From Mesorhizobium sp. B1-1-8 (GTDB taxonomy: Bacteria; Pseudomonadota; Alphaproteobacteria; Rhizobiales; Rhizobiaceae): 64,000 bases of DNA. Where the stretch lies: the NCBI RefSeq assembly GCF_006442795.2, contig NZ_CP083956.1, positions 1,178,001 through 1,242,000 on the forward strand, read 5' to 3'. How positions within the stretch are numbered: the first letter of the stretch is position 1; each line of letters opens with the position of its first letter. The notes beneath the pieces are model-generated. The model was not told the origin of the DNA, searched no databases, and worked only from the letters and a program-made list of their open reading frames with translations. Below, piece by piece: positions 9,853-19,340 of the stretch. Both the position numbers and the translations under genes were made by a program.

Positions 9853-10497
9853 TCAGCTTTCAGGCAGAGGATAGGGATGCGCCAGGAGCAGCGCCCGGCC
9901 GCGCTCCAGCGCGATCTCCAGCCGCCCTTTGACTTCGTTTGATATAGTCAGCGACGAGCCGAACGCCACCCCGACATTGTCGAGCGGCCATTTGGCGCCG
10001 GAGACCGTCAGGCCGGCGAGGTCGGAAAAGCCGAGCACCGAAAACAGCGTGCCGTCGGCATAGTCGAAGCGGGCTTTTCCCAGCAGGATGGGAACACCTT
10101 CCTGCGCGCCGCTGGTCAACAGCACCGTCGTGCCGGCCTCCGCCAGCCGAAGCCCAAGCGCCAGGTGCAGAAAGGCATGGTCGGCGCGCTTGCCGCCAAA
10201 GGCGCCGGCCAGCACCAGGCTGGTGGCGCCGCGTTCGAGCGCCTCGGCGATTGCGAGTTCGCCGTCCGTCTTGTCCTTCTCGGCTGGGAATGTCTTTCGC
10301 GGCACGGAAGCGAGGCCGTCCGGCAGGTTCGCCGGCACCGAGTCGAAATCGCCGACCCAGAGCTCCGGGATCAGGCCCAGCATGCGGGCATGGCCGATGC
10401 CGGCATCGGCGGCGATGACGCGCGAGCCTTCGATCTGGCGCTCGAGCCGAGGCGTGCGGATGAGTTCGCCGCCAAGCAGGATGGTGAATGTGCTCAT
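9853..10497 (-). CDS. thiN: Thiamine pyrophosphokinase
   Basis: Transfers pyrophosphate from ATP to thiamine, making the active cofactor directly from imported vitamin. The 214 residues show the TPK signature: RVIAADAGIGHARMLGLIP, then WVGDFDSVP with the catalytic Asp residues, and EKDKTDGELAIAEAL; the C-terminal half forms the thiamine-binding beta domain. It lies divergently beside the TPP riboswitch and thiBPQ importer, so import and activation are neighbours. The ABC-F gene follows at once on the same strand. Its own leader (10498-10605) shows no riboswitch core on its strand. Confidence 0.93.
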   Translation of the reverse strand: MSTFTILLGGELIRTPRLERQIEGSRVIAADAGIGHARMLGLIPELWVGDFDSVPANLPDGLASVPRKTFPAEKDKTDGELAIAEALERGATSLVLAGAFGGKRADHAFLHLALGLRLAEAGTTVLLTSGAQEGVPILLGKARFDYADGTLFSVLGFSDLAGLTVSGAKWPLDNVGVAFGSSLTISNEVKGRLEIALERGRALLLAHPYPLPES

Positions 10498-10605
10498 GTC
10501 GCGTCGCCCTTACCAGTCCGGCCGATGAAACGGAAGCCGGGCCGATTGGATGTCCGGCAAACTTCCGCTTGCGCGCCGCTCGGGCCGGGCCTATGTCTCA
10601 AGCCG

Positions 10606-10705
10606 CTCTAACGGGGTGCCGGACGCTGACTTCGCGAACCGGCTGAGAGGCAAGAGGCCAACCCGCTGAACCTGATCCGGTTTGTACCGGCGGAGGGATT
10701 AGACG
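10606..10705 (+). promoter_or_regulatory. TPP riboswitch (THI element)
   Basis: Contains the conserved THI blocks in order: ACGGGGTGCC (10611-10620), CGGCTGAGAGG (10640-10650), TGAACCTGATCCGG (10667-10680), and GTACCGGCGGAGGGA (10684-10698). These form the pyrimidine- and pyrophosphate-sensor arms. It ends about 55 bases before the thiB ATG, so TPP binding most likely blocks translation start or causes early termination of thiBPQ. Confidence 0.96.
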
Positions 10706-10758
10706 TTTCGGACCATCCGACGCCTCAATTCCTTTCAACGTGAACGAAGGAGGCGCCG

Positions 10759-11766
10759 ATGCGCGGATTTTTGTCCCATCTGATCCTGGCCTTGGGCCTG
10801 TCGCTTCTGGCGGGGGCTGCGCCCGCCGCCGCGAAGGACAAGCTCACCGTCTACACCTATGAAAGCTTCACCGCCGATTGGGGTCCAGGACCCGCGGTGA
10901 AGAAGGAATTCGAGGCCGAATGCGGCTGCGATCTCGACTTCGTCTCGGTCGCCGACGGCGTCGCGCTGCTCAATCGCGTCAAGCTGGAGGGCGCGGGCAC
11001 CAAGGCCGATGTCGTGCTCGGCCTCGACACCAATCTCACCGCCGACGCCAAGGCGAGCGGCCTGTTCGTGCCGCATGGCGCGGTGTCCGGCATCAACGTG
11101 CCGGGCAGTTGGAGCGACGATACCTTCGTGCCCTTCGACTACGGCTATTTCGCTGTCGTCTACGACACCGAAAAGCTGAAAAACCCGCCGAAAAGCCTGA
11201 AGGAACTGGTCGAGGGCAGTGCGTCCGACAAGATCGTCATCCAGGATCCGCGCACCTCGACACCGGGCCTCGGCCTGCTCTTGTGGGTGAAATCGGTCTA
11301 TGGCGACAAGGCGCCGGAGGCCTGGGCCAAGCTCAAGCCGAAAGTGCTTACCGTGACGCCGGGCTGGAGCGAGGCCTATGGCCTGTTCACCAAGGGCGAA
11401 GCGCCGATGGTGTTGTCCTACACCACCTCGCCGGCCTACCACATGGTCGCCGAAAACACCCAGCGCTACCAGGCGGCGTCCTTCGACGAGGGCGAGTATC
11501 TGCAGATCGAGGTCGCCGGCATCACCACCACGGGCGCGAAGAACCCGCTGGCGCAAAATTTCATCGCCTTCATGACCGGGCCGAAATTCCAGGACATCAT
11601 TCCCGAGACCAACTGGATGTTCCCGGCCGGCAAGACCGACAAGCCGCTCAATCCGGCCTTCGACAAACTGGTAAAGCCGAGCAAAACCTTGCTGTTCAGC
11701 CCCGAGGAGGTTGCGGCCAACCGCAAGGCATGGATGGATGAATGGCTGGCGGTGATGAGCAGGTAG
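10759..11766 (+). CDS. thiB: Thiamine ABC transporter, periplasmic binding protein
   Basis: A 335-residue protein with a signal peptide ([20 protein letters not shown] then APAAA cleavage region) and a mature iron/thiamine-type binding fold opening [20 protein letters not shown]. Family members bind thiamine, TMP and TPP in the periplasm and deliver them to ThiP. The start is fixed by GAAGGAGG. It is the first gene after the TPP riboswitch, with thiP and thiQ downstream. The 133-bp gap before thiP is filled by a palindromic repeat, unusual within a transporter operon. Confidence 0.94.
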   Translation: MRGFLSHLILALGLSLLAGAAPAAAKDKLTVYTYESFTADWGPGPAVKKEFEAECGCDLDFVSVADGVALLNRVKLEGAGTKADVVLGLDTNLTADAKASGLFVPHGAVSGINVPGSWSDDTFVPFDYGYFAVVYDTEKLKNPPKSLKELVEGSASDKIVIQDPRTSTPGLGLLLWVKSVYGDKAPEAWAKLKPKVLTVTPGWSEAYGLFTKGEAPMVLSYTTSPAYHMVAENTQRYQAASFDEGEYLQIEVAGITTTGAKNPLAQNFIAFMTGPKFQDIIPETNWMFPAGKTDKPLNPAFDKLVKPSKTLLFSPEEVAANRKAWMDEWLAVMSR

Positions 11767-11798
11767 GATTGCTATTCGCGCAAGATGATCGCTCTACG

Positions 11799-11856
11799 GC
11801 GCCCCCCTCTGTCCTGCCCGTCCTCCGCAGTTGCTGCGGAGGACAGAGGGGGGCGC
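11799..11856. repeat. Palindromic intergenic repeat (GCGCCCCCCTCTG family)
   Basis: The arms GCGCCCCCCTCTGTCC... and its complement ...GGACAGAGGGGGGCGC enclose a second CTCCGCAG/CTGCGGAG hairpin; the left arm carries nine extra bases. The same outer ends and the same flanking GCGA(A/G)GGAAC recur at 61988-62146, so it is a dispersed element. It sits between thiB and thiP, where it could lower thiPQ expression relative to thiB. Confidence 0.8.
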
Positions 11857-11899
11857 GAAGGAACGCGGCGTTCGCTAGCTCAAATCCAAGTGGTGCAGC

Positions 11900-13519
11900 G
11901 TGCAGTCCGCGCCGCGCCCTGACTCCCGCATCCCCGCCGGCATCGTCGCCCTCGCGGCAATCGCCTTGCTGATCGGCGGCGCCTTCGCCGGGCTCATCCT
12001 CGAAGGCGTGCACGACCTGTCCGGCGCTGTCGCCGCCTTCGACAGCTATCTCGTCCGCGTCGCACGCTTCACGCTGTGGCAGGCGCTGTTATCGACGCTG
12101 TTGTCAGTTGGCCCGGCGCTGCTGGTGGCACGGGCTCTGTCCAGGCATCCAGGCTTTCCCGGGCGCGGCCTGATTCTGCAGCTCTTCACCGTGCCGCTGG
12201 CCTTGCCGGCAATCGTCGCCGCCCTCGGCGTCTTGGCGCTTTATGGCCGTGCCGGTTATTTCGCCGGCATTCTTGGCCGTCTCGGCAGTGGGGAATGGCC
12301 CGGCATCTACGGCCTGTCCGGCATCCTGACCGCCCATGTCTTCTTCAACTTGCCTCTGGCGACGCGGCTGTTTCTTGAAGCGCTGGGTACAGTGCCGACC
12401 GACCAGTGGCGGCTGGCGAGCCAGCTTGGCATGGGGGCGGCGCCTTCATTCCGCCTGATCGAATGGCCGGCGCTGCGCGCGGCCCTGCCGGGGGTCGCCG
12501 GGCTGATTTTCATGCTCTGCATCACCTCCTTCACCATCGTGCTGACGCTGGGCGGCGGGCCGGCGGCCACGACGCTGGAAGTCGCAATCTACCAGTCGCT
12601 GCGCTTCGATTTCGATCCCGCGCGGGCCGTGGCACTGACGCTTCTGCAGGTCGTTCTCACCCTTATCGTGGTCATTGCCCTGACGCGGCTTGGCGCCAAT
12701 ACGGTCGGCGATGCCAATCTGCCGGTGGCGCCGCGCCGCTATCTCGCGGCGGGCAGGCTTGAAACCGCACTGAACGCCGGCCTGATCGCGCTTGCCCTGC
12801 TGTTCGTCGCCGGACCGATGGCGGCGACGGTGGCGGCAGGATTGGAGGCCGATCTTGGCCGGCTGGCCGGCGAAGAAGCCGTACGGCGGGCAACGCTCAC
12901 CAGCGCCGGGCTCGCCTTTCTCTCGGCGCTGGTTGCCGTGATGTTGTCGCTGGCGCTGATCGCGGCCCGGCGCGCGCTTGCCTTGCGGCGGCGTGCCGGC
13001 ACCACATCGTTGCTCGAACATGCCACGGATACCGGCGCCGGTTTCGTGCTCGTGGTGCCGCCGATCGTCGTCGGCGCCGGCTGGTTTCTCCTGTTGCGCG
13101 GCGTCACGGACGTCTTTGCCGTCGCGCCGGTCATGGTCGTCACCGTCAATGCGGTGATGGCGATGCCTTTCGTCATCCGCGCCGTTCGTCCCGCCTACGA
13201 TGCGGCGAGCGAACGCCATGAGCGGCTTTGCCTGGCGCTCGGCATCTGCGGCTGGAACCGGCTGCGCCTGATCGACTGGCCGTCGCTCAGGCGGCCGCTT
13301 GCCACCGGCTTTGCCTTCGCCATGGCGCTGTCGCTCGGCGATCTCGGCGTGATCGCGCTGTTCGGCAGCGATTCCGTGCAGACCTTGCCCTATCTGCTTT
13401 TGGCGCGCATGAGCAGCTACCGGACAGCCGACGCCGCGGGACTTGCCTTGCTGCTCGGCCTGGTCTGCCTGATGCTGGTGATAGCCGCCGACTGGCTGGG
13501 CCGGGAAACAAGGTCATGA
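11900..13519 (+). CDS. thiP: Thiamine ABC transporter, fused double permease
   Basis: The 539 residues hold about twelve membrane segments in two homologous halves, each with an EAA-type loop that docks the ATPase ([20 protein letters not shown] near 160-180 and [20 protein letters not shown] near 445-465). This is the usual ThiP architecture, carrying thiamine across the inner membrane. The start is a GTG at 11900, and its reading frame is well supported from there on. The stop overlaps the thiQ start (ATGA at 13516-13519), so the two are translated together. Confidence 0.93.
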   Translation: MQSAPRPDSRIPAGIVALAAIALLIGGAFAGLILEGVHDLSGAVAAFDSYLVRVARFTLWQALLSTLLSVGPALLVARALSRHPGFPGRGLILQLFTVPLALPAIVAALGVLALYGRAGYFAGILGRLGSGEWPGIYGLSGILTAHVFFNLPLATRLFLEALGTVPTDQWRLASQLGMGAAPSFRLIEWPALRAALPGVAGLIFMLCITSFTIVLTLGGGPAATTLEVAIYQSLRFDFDPARAVALTLLQVVLTLIVVIALTRLGANTVGDANLPVAPRRYLAAGRLETALNAGLIALALLFVAGPMAATVAAGLEADLGRLAGEEAVRRATLTSAGLAFLSALVAVMLSLALIAARRALALRRRAGTTSLLEHATDTGAGFVLVVPPIVVGAGWFLLLRGVTDVFAVAPVMVVTVNAVMAMPFVIRAVRPAYDAASERHERLCLALGICGWNRLRLIDWPSLRRPLATGFAFAMALSLGDLGVIALFGSDSVQTLPYLLLARMSSYRTADAAGLALLLGLVCLMLVIAADWLGRETRS

Positions 13520-14304
13520 CAGCGACCACCAGTGGCATTGTCGCCGACAAGGGCCTGGCCGTGGCGCTGGACGGCGTTTCGTTCAGCTATGGCGAGGCGT
13601 CGTTCCGCTTTGATGCCGAATTCGCCGCCGGCAGGATCACCGCCATCATGGGGCCGAGCGGGTCGGGAAAGTCGACGCTGCTCAATTTGATAGCCGGCTT
13701 CGAATCGCCCAATGGGGGCAAGGTGAGGATCGGCGGGCTCGATGTCGGCGCGGTGCCGCCTTCGGCGCGGCCGGTGTCGATGGTGTTCCAGGAAAACAAT
13801 TTGTTTGCGCATCTTTCCGTCGAAGCCAATGTCGGGCTCGGCCGCTCGCCGTCGCTGAAGCTCGGCGATACCGATCGCGCCGACGTCGCCGAGGCGCTGG
13901 CGCGGGTTGGGCTGGCCGGCAAGGAAAAGCGCCTGCCGCGCGAACTTTCCGGCGGCGAACGGCAGCGCGTCGCGCTGGCGCGGGTGCTGCTGCGCGACCG
14001 GCCGGTGCTGTTGCTCGACGAGCCCTTCGCCTCGCTCGGTCCGGCGCTGCGCGACGACATGCTCGACCTCGTGGCCGGCATCCATGCCGAGCGGCGGATG
14101 ACGGTGCTTTTCGTCACCCATCAGCCGCAAGATGCGCGCCGCATCGGCCAGGATATGGCCTTCCTCGACGAAGGGACGATCGCCGCAAGCGGGCCGGCCG
14201 ATGATTTCTTCGAGCGCTCTGGACCGGATGCCTTCCGGCGCTATATCGGCGATCGAGGCGGCACCGTTGCCGGATCACAACATATTGCCCGGAAGCGGAC
14301 ATAA
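13516..14304 (+). CDS. thiQ: Thiamine ABC transporter, ATP-binding protein
   Basis: About 262 residues beginning [20 protein letters not shown]. Walker [11 protein letters not shown]-loop [19 protein letters not shown], signature [16 protein letters not shown], and Walker [11 protein letters not shown] with FVTHQ switch are all present. It powers ThiP. The ATG at 13516 overlaps the thiP TGA; the open frame upstream of this is only a shadow of thiP. It is the last gene of the riboswitch-controlled thiBPQ operon. Confidence 0.94.
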   Translation: MTATTSGIVADKGLAVALDGVSFSYGEASFRFDAEFAAGRITAIMGPSGSGKSTLLNLIAGFESPNGGKVRIGGLDVGAVPPSARPVSMVFQENNLFAHLSVEANVGLGRSPSLKLGDTDRADVAEALARVGLAGKEKRLPRELSGGERQRVALARVLLRDRPVLLLDEPFASLGPALRDDMLDLVAGIHAERRMTVLFVTHQPQDARRIGQDMAFLDEGTIAASGPADDFFERSGPDAFRRYIGDRGGTVAGSQHIARKRT

Positions 14305-14457
14305 TTTATGGCCAAACCGGCAATGGGCGATCCGGCGTTTCCTTGCCTTGTCCGGGGGAGTATGGCTAGGTCCGGCCATGCTGGTCCGGCTGGGCCGTGA
14401 TTTGCCGAAAGATTTGGAAAGGAAGCCGACCTGTCGAGCGGCGCTAAGAAGGTGTGG

Positions 14458-15927
14458 ATGAAGCCGCTGGCGCGATTCTTCGCGATGGCCGGCTTCGCCG
14501 TGGCGCTGGCCAGCTGCCAGATGTTCACGCCCCCGGACGTGCAGGAGAACGGCTTCCAGCCTTCCGACAAGCCGATCACGGTCGACAATGTCGTCGCCAA
14601 TGCCAAGCTCGCCGAGATGGCGAAAGCGCAGCATCCGCGCATCCTGGCCACCTATGGCGGCGAATATTCCGATCCGAAGCTCGAACGCATGGTGGCCAAG
14701 GTCGTCGGCAGCCTGACCGTGGTGTCCGCCAACCCTACGCAGACCTATCGCATCACCATTCTCAATTCGCCCAACGTCAACGCCTTCGCGCTGCCGGGCG
14801 GCTATCTCTATGTGACGCGCGGCCTTCTGGCGCTGGCCAATGATTCCTCGGAGCTTGCGGCGGTCATCGCGCATGAGATGGGTCACGTCACCGCCAATCA
14901 CGGGCTGCAGCGGCAGCAGCTCGAGGCCGAAGAAGGGCTGGCGACCAAGGTCGTCTCGGACGTGCTCGGCGACAGTCCGACCGCCAAGGCGGCGCTGATC
15001 CGCGGCAAGCTGAGGCTGGCGCAGTTCTCGCGCAACCAGGAACTGCAGGCCGACGCCATCGGCATCAAGTCGATCGGCGAGGCGGGCTATGATCCCTATG
15101 CCGCCGGCCGCTTCCTGCAGTCTATGTCGGCCTATACGGATTTCCGCTCGGTCAGCGGCGCAACCGACCCCAGTCTCGACTTCCTGGCCACGCACCCGAA
15201 CACGCCTCAACGTATCGAACTGGCGCAGCGCCTGGCCCGCAACTTCGGCCCGCCGGGTGTCGGCACACGCGACCGCGATGCTTTCCTCGCCGGCATCGAC
15301 GGCCTGCTTTACGGCGATACGCCGGAAGAAGGCTATGTGCGCGGCCAGACCTTCCTGCATCCGGGCCTTGGCGTATCGTTCTCGGTGCCGGACGGTTTTG
15401 TCATCGACAATTCGGCGGCCGCGGTGACCGCGACCGGGCCGGGCGACATCGCCATCCGCTTCGACGGCGTGGCGATCAACAAGTCGATGTCGTTGACCGA
15501 CTACATCCGCAGCGGCTGGGTGGCCGGGCTGGACGACACGAGCGTGCGACAAGAAACGATCAACGGCAACGAAGCGGCGATGGCGCATGCCAGCGCGCAA
15601 GGCTGGCAGTTCGATATCGCGGTGATCCGCGCCGGCGGGCAGGTCTACCGGCTGCTGACCGCGGCACCCTCGACCAGCACCACGCTGGAGCCGGTGGCGC
15701 GCTCGGTCAGCGGCTCCTTCCGCACCTTGAGCGCTGCCGAGAAAGCAGCGCTGAAGCCGCTGCATATAAGGGTGGTCACCGTGCAGGCGGGCCAGACCAT
15801 GGGCTCGCTTTCCGCGCAGATGGTCGGCGTCGACCGCAAGCTCGATCTTTTCCGCGTGCTGAACGCAATGTCGCCTGGTGCGTCGGTGTCGGCCGGCGAC
15901 AAGGTCAAGATCGTCACCGACAAGTAG
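14458..15927 (+). CDS. M48-family metalloprotease lipoprotein
   Basis: A secreted zinc protease. The N terminus is a lipoprotein signal with lipobox ALASC (Cys near residue 20), so the enzyme is anchored in the envelope. The zinc motif HEMGH lies near residue 139, and a downstream ELQADAIGI supplies the third ligand. The region from about 280 to 420 is a separate beta-rich domain, and the last 50 residues (VVTVQAGQTMGSLSAQM ... VSAGDKVKIV) look LysM-like. It resembles BepA/LoiP-type envelope quality-control proteases but is longer. I prefer ATG 14458 (AAGAAGG just upstream) to the in-frame GTG at 14452. Monocistronic, convergent with the caspase-like gene. Confidence 0.88.
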   Translation: MKPLARFFAMAGFAVALASCQMFTPPDVQENGFQPSDKPITVDNVVANAKLAEMAKAQHPRILATYGGEYSDPKLERMVAKVVGSLTVVSANPTQTYRITILNSPNVNAFALPGGYLYVTRGLLALANDSSELAAVIAHEMGHVTANHGLQRQQLEAEEGLATKVVSDVLGDSPTAKAALIRGKLRLAQFSRNQELQADAIGIKSIGEAGYDPYAAGRFLQSMSAYTDFRSVSGATDPSLDFLATHPNTPQRIELAQRLARNFGPPGVGTRDRDAFLAGIDGLLYGDTPEEGYVRGQTFLHPGLGVSFSVPDGFVIDNSAAAVTATGPGDIAIRFDGVAINKSMSLTDYIRSGWVAGLDDTSVRQETINGNEAAMAHASAQGWQFDIAVIRAGGQVYRLLTAAPSTSTTLEPVARSVSGSFRTLSAAEKAALKPLHIRVVTVQAGQTMGSLSAQMVGVDRKLDLFRVLNAMSPGASVSAGDKVKIVTDK

Positions 15928-16014
15928 CGCTGGCGCCCGGGGTCACGTGGCCACCGCCAAGGAAGCAGGCCCGCTATTGACCCCACTTATGCCATCGCTG
16001 CAGCTATCCGTTAG

Positions 16015-18015
16015 TTAGAGCCCTGTGCTGACTCTGTCAGAGCCGACGCTGCTGCCGGTATCAGTGCTGCCGCTGCTGCCTTGAGAGCCGCCGCCGGTGC
16101 TGCCGCGAGGCTCGGGATGATCGCCGTCGCTGCCACGCCAAGGCGCCGGTCCGGCGTCGTTCTGTCTTGGCTTGACCGGTGTCTGGAAGACCTCCGGCAT
16201 CGTGGGCGTGGGTATATGGACCACCTTTATCTTCGTGACTATTTTTCGCACGACCTTGGGCTTGCACACCGCGACCGTTGAGGCGCTGCGCGCGGGGAGG
16301 CCGAGAATGCTCATCGAATACACGCCCTGCCGCTCGATGCCGGCTTTGAGGAAGGCCAGGGCGCGGGCCGGATCGGCGGGCACGCCATTGCGGCCTTCCT
16401 GGAAGATCAGCGCGAGATCGTTCATGGCATTGACATGCCCCATCGCCGCCGCCTTGAGCAGCAGGTCCAGCCCTTTGCCGGTATCGCGCTGGACGCCGAG
16501 ACCATTGAACAAGGCGCGTCCCCAGGCGGCCATGGCATAGGGGTCTCCCTTGTCGGAAGCTCGCGAATAGAAGCCGCTCGCCTTCGCTGGGTCTACGGCC
16601 GTCCCTATTCCGGACGAGGCGATGGAGCCAAGCTCGAAGACGGCGCGGACATGTCCCTTGTCGGCGGCTTCCTGAATGGCCTTCGCGGCCTCGCCGACCT
16701 TGCCGGCCGCCAGCAGCGCCCGTCCGAGCTCGTAGTGAAAGCGGGCGACATCGGGGTAGGCCTTCACCGCCGCCTCGCAGGCCTCGACAGCCGCGCCACC
16801 GATCTCGTTCGGCGACCTGCCGGGGACGACGCCTTGCAGGTCCAGCGGTGCGCCCGCGGCCTGGTCGCAGGGATTGAGGCTTGGCGACAGTTTCATCGTC
16901 GCCGGCCTGGACGCGTTGCCGGCGCGGATTTCGAAGCCAATTTCGACAGGAGTTGCCGAGCCGATCTGCGGCTCGTAACGCAAATTGTCGATTTCATCGG
17001 CCGTCAGGCTCGATTGAGGCGGCAGCGTGCGATCCGGCAGGGACAGCGTGCCGGTTGCCGGATAGCTCGCGAGCTTCAGGCTGACCGCGGGATTCGTGGT
17101 CGGGAAGCCCAGCTTCAATGAAACCGGGCCAACGCCGACAGGAATGCTGATGTCGCGGCTTTCGATCGCCTCGGCGGCCCCGCCGGGCAGGTTCAGCGCG
17201 ACAGGCCCGACGCCCGACGGCTGGATTTTCTCCGCTGCCGATAGGCTCTCGCTGCGCACCAGCACCACGTCATCGATCAGCGAGGAGTTTTCCCACGGAA
17301 CCTGCTTGCCGTTGGTGGCCTTGACCACGTCGCGGCGAACCGCCGCCATCACCGTGCGTATCTCCTGGTTCGGCGCCAGCGCGCGGCGTGAAAAGGCAGA
17401 CGAGAACGGACTGAGGTCGCCGGTTCCGTCATAGGCAACCGCACCGGGCTCCGTGGCGAAGGCAATCAGGGTGTTCAGGGAGCTCTTCACCTGCGCAAGA
17501 CCGCTGCCGCCGGCGACGATCAACTGGTCCTTCAGCCAATAATCCTTGCGCGGGAAAGGATTGTTGCGGCAGGCATCGAGGATGATGACCTGGATCTTCG
17601 ATTTCGTGCGCAGCTGCTCAAGCACGTCGTCAAGCTTGATCGCCTGGACCTCAATGTCGGCAGCGTCCTTCAGCGAAGCATCGACCGGGATCAGGAAGTT
17701 CTCGCCGCCGATCTGGAAGCCATGGCCTGAATAATAGACGACAGCCAGGTCGGCGCCGTCGGCCGCCGCAAGATACTGGCGGAACCGCTCCTCGAACTGG
17801 AGCTTGGTGAGATCCTTGGCGACGAACACGTCGAAACCGGCCAGCCGGAACGTGTTCGCCACGTCACGAGCATCCCTGTCCGGATTCTTGAGCGCCGGGA
17901 TTTGTTGGTATTCGGAATTGCCGATCACAAGGGCAACCCTTCGATCGGCGTGAGCGTCGAACGCCGTGAAGCCCACGAGGATCAAGGCTGCAAGGAACGC
18001 GTAACACCGCAGCAT
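16015..18015 (-). CDS. Secreted caspase-fold protease with Sel1-like repeats
   Basis: The protein has 666 residues. A signal peptide (MLRCYAFLAALILVGFTAFD then AHA) precedes a caspase/metacaspase p20-like domain (about 25-250): RRVALVIGNSEYQ, the catalytic His in VVYYSGHGFQ near 90-100, and the catalytic Cys in IILDACRNNPF near 146-156. A middle beta-rich region with two similar units (SRDISIPVGVGPVSLKLGFP and a VGPVALNLPGG segment) follows, then about four Sel1/TPR-type repeats from about 425 to 590. The C-terminal tail is low-complexity (Gly/Ser/Thr). Such proteins occur widely in rhizobia, usually without known substrate. It sits between a convergent M48 protease and rpoH2, a setting that hints at envelope or stress roles, which is inference only. 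Confidence 0.88.
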   Translation of the reverse strand: MLRCYAFLAALILVGFTAFDAHADRRVALVIGNSEYQQIPALKNPDRDARDVANTFRLAGFDVFVAKDLTKLQFEERFRQYLAAADGADLAVVYYSGHGFQIGGENFLIPVDASLKDAADIEVQAIKLDDVLEQLRTKSKIQVIILDACRNNPFPRKDYWLKDQLIVAGGSGLAQVKSSLNTLIAFATEPGAVAYDGTGDLSPFSSAFSRRALAPNQEIRTVMAAVRRDVVKATNGKQVPWENSSLIDDVVLVRSESLSAAEKIQPSGVGPVALNLPGGAAEAIESRDISIPVGVGPVSLKLGFPTTNPAVSLKLASYPATGTLSLPDRTLPPQSSLTADEIDNLRYEPQIGSATPVEIGFEIRAGNASRPATMKLSPSLNPCDQAAGAPLDLQGVVPGRSPNEIGGAAVEACEAAVKAYPDVARFHYELGRALLAAGKVGEAAKAIQEAADKGHVRAVFELGSIASSGIGTAVDPAKASGFYSRASDKGDPYAMAAWGRALFNGLGVQRDTGKGLDLLLKAAAMGHVNAMNDLALIFQEGRNGVPADPARALAFLKAGIERQGVYSMSILGLPARSASTVAVCKPKVVRKIVTKIKVVHIPTPTMPEVFQTPVKPRQNDAGPAPWRGSDGDHPEPRGSTGGGSQGSSGSTDTGSSVGSDRVSTGL

Positions 18016-18171
18016 GGCAAACCCCCCATCCGCTCTGATCTGGTGCGTTTAGGAAGCAGTTTACGACGCGAGGGTCTGTTAAAGAATTCACAATCCGCAG
18101 ATTCGGATGAAGAAGATCTGCCGGATGGCTGAGCGATGCCTTTTTGGCGACTTCGTGTCGCTGCGTCAGCT

Positions 18172-19035
18172 TCAGGCGGCTTCCGCGAGAAATTCGGGGT
18201 TCTGCTTCACCAGCGCCAGCTTCAGCTTTTCCATGGCGCGGGCCTCGATCTGGCGAACGCGCTCCTTGGAGATGCCGAGTTGCTCGCCAAGCGATTCCAG
18301 CGTGGCGCCGTCGTCGCTCAGCCGGCGTTCCTCGATGATCCGGAGCTCGCGGGCATTGAGCGCGCCGAGCGCGCTCCGCAGCCAGACAGCGCGGCGCTCG
18401 ACGTCGATCGTTTCGCCGACAACCTCGTCGGGAAGCGGATCCTCCGAGACCAGGAAATCCATCCGTTCGGCGGCGCCGTTCTCGTCGGCAAGCGGGGCGT
18501 TGAGCGAACTGTCGGGAGCCGACAGCCGCGAATCCATCATCGCCACGTCGGCTTCCGGCACGCCGAGCGCCACCGAGACCTGACGGTAGAGCGAGGCGTT
18601 GGAGATCGGCTCGGCGCCGTTGGCCAGCCGGGCGCGAAGCCGCCTGAGGTTGAAGAACAGCGCCTTCTGCGCAGAGCTGGTGCCGCCGCGCACGATCGAC
18701 CAGTTGCGCAGGATATAGTCCTGCATCGAGGCGCGGATCCACCAGGTGGCATAAGTGGAAAAGCGGACTTCCCGCGCAGGCTCGAAACGCGCCGCCGCTT
18801 CCAGCAGGCCGACATGGCCTTCCTGGATCAGATCGCCGAGCGGCAGGCCGTAATGGCGGAATTTCGACGCCATGGAAATAACCAGTCGCATATGGGCGAC
18901 GGTGATCCTGTGCAGCGCGTGCTGGTCGTTCTCTTCCTTCCAGCGCAAGGCCAACAGATGCTCCTCGTCGCGCTCGAGATAAGGAGCCCTCATTGCCGCA
19001 CGGACCAGTGTCCGTCCTGCCGCGTCCTCGATCAT
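18172..19035 (-). CDS. rpoH2: RNA polymerase sigma-32-type factor (RpoH2)
   Basis: A group 3 sigma factor of about 287 residues that directs RNA polymerase to heat-shock or oxidative-stress promoters. Region 2 carries HMRLVISMASKFRHYGLPLG with the core-binding DLIQEGHVGLLEAAARF and FSTYATWWIRASMQDYILRN. Region 4 ends in ERRLSDDGATLESLGEQLGI SKERVRQIEARAMEKLK helix-turn-helix. Rhizobia carry two RpoH proteins; the divergent N terminus and the EcfG promoter upstream point to the RpoH2 branch rather than RpoH1. I place the start at ATG 19035 (ACAGGAG six bases upstream) over a GTG at 19062. It is divergent from the cystine-type transporter. Confidence 0.85.
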   Translation of the reverse strand: MIEDAAGRTLVRAAMRAPYLERDEEHLLALRWKEENDQHALHRITVAHMRLVISMASKFRHYGLPLGDLIQEGHVGLLEAAARFEPAREVRFSTYATWWIRASMQDYILRNWSIVRGGTSSAQKALFFNLRRLRARLANGAEPISNASLYRQVSVALGVPEADVAMMDSRLSAPDSSLNAPLADENGAAERMDFLVSEDPLPDEVVGETIDVERRAVWLRSALGALNARELRIIEERRLSDDGATLESLGEQLGISKERVRQIEARAMEKLKLALVKQNPEFLAEAA

Positions 19036-19106
19036 GCCGGCTCCTGTTGGCGGTCGTTGCACTGTTGACGGTTGAAATGACGCCGCCGCGCCCTACAACA
19101 GCCTGC

Positions 19107-19132
19107 AACGTGCCAGACGCGTTAATGGTTCC
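19107..19132 (-). promoter_or_regulatory. EcfG (RpoE2-type) promoter of rpoH2
   Basis: On the minus strand GGAAC (19132-19128) is followed after exactly 17 bases by CGTT (19110-19107), the consensus of the alphaproteobacterial general-stress sigma EcfG. It lies about 70 bases upstream of the chosen rpoH2 start. In Sinorhizobium rpoH2 is known to depend on this sigma factor, so the site fits. Confidence 0.8.
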
Positions 19133-19340
19133 GCGAGAGCGGAGGCCACAGCCGCCGCCGCAGCGACGATTTTGTTATCGGTCCGGAGAGCTTGCTTGCC
19201 GGGCATAATCGCATTTTTGAGAACCGGATTTCTGGAGTGAATGATTTTTGAAATCTGGTTCCTTATTTTGCGGGCTTCGATCTGTCAGTTTCCGGCTCTC
19301 ACACTACGCCGGGCATCGGTCAAAACGGGATCACAGAAAA

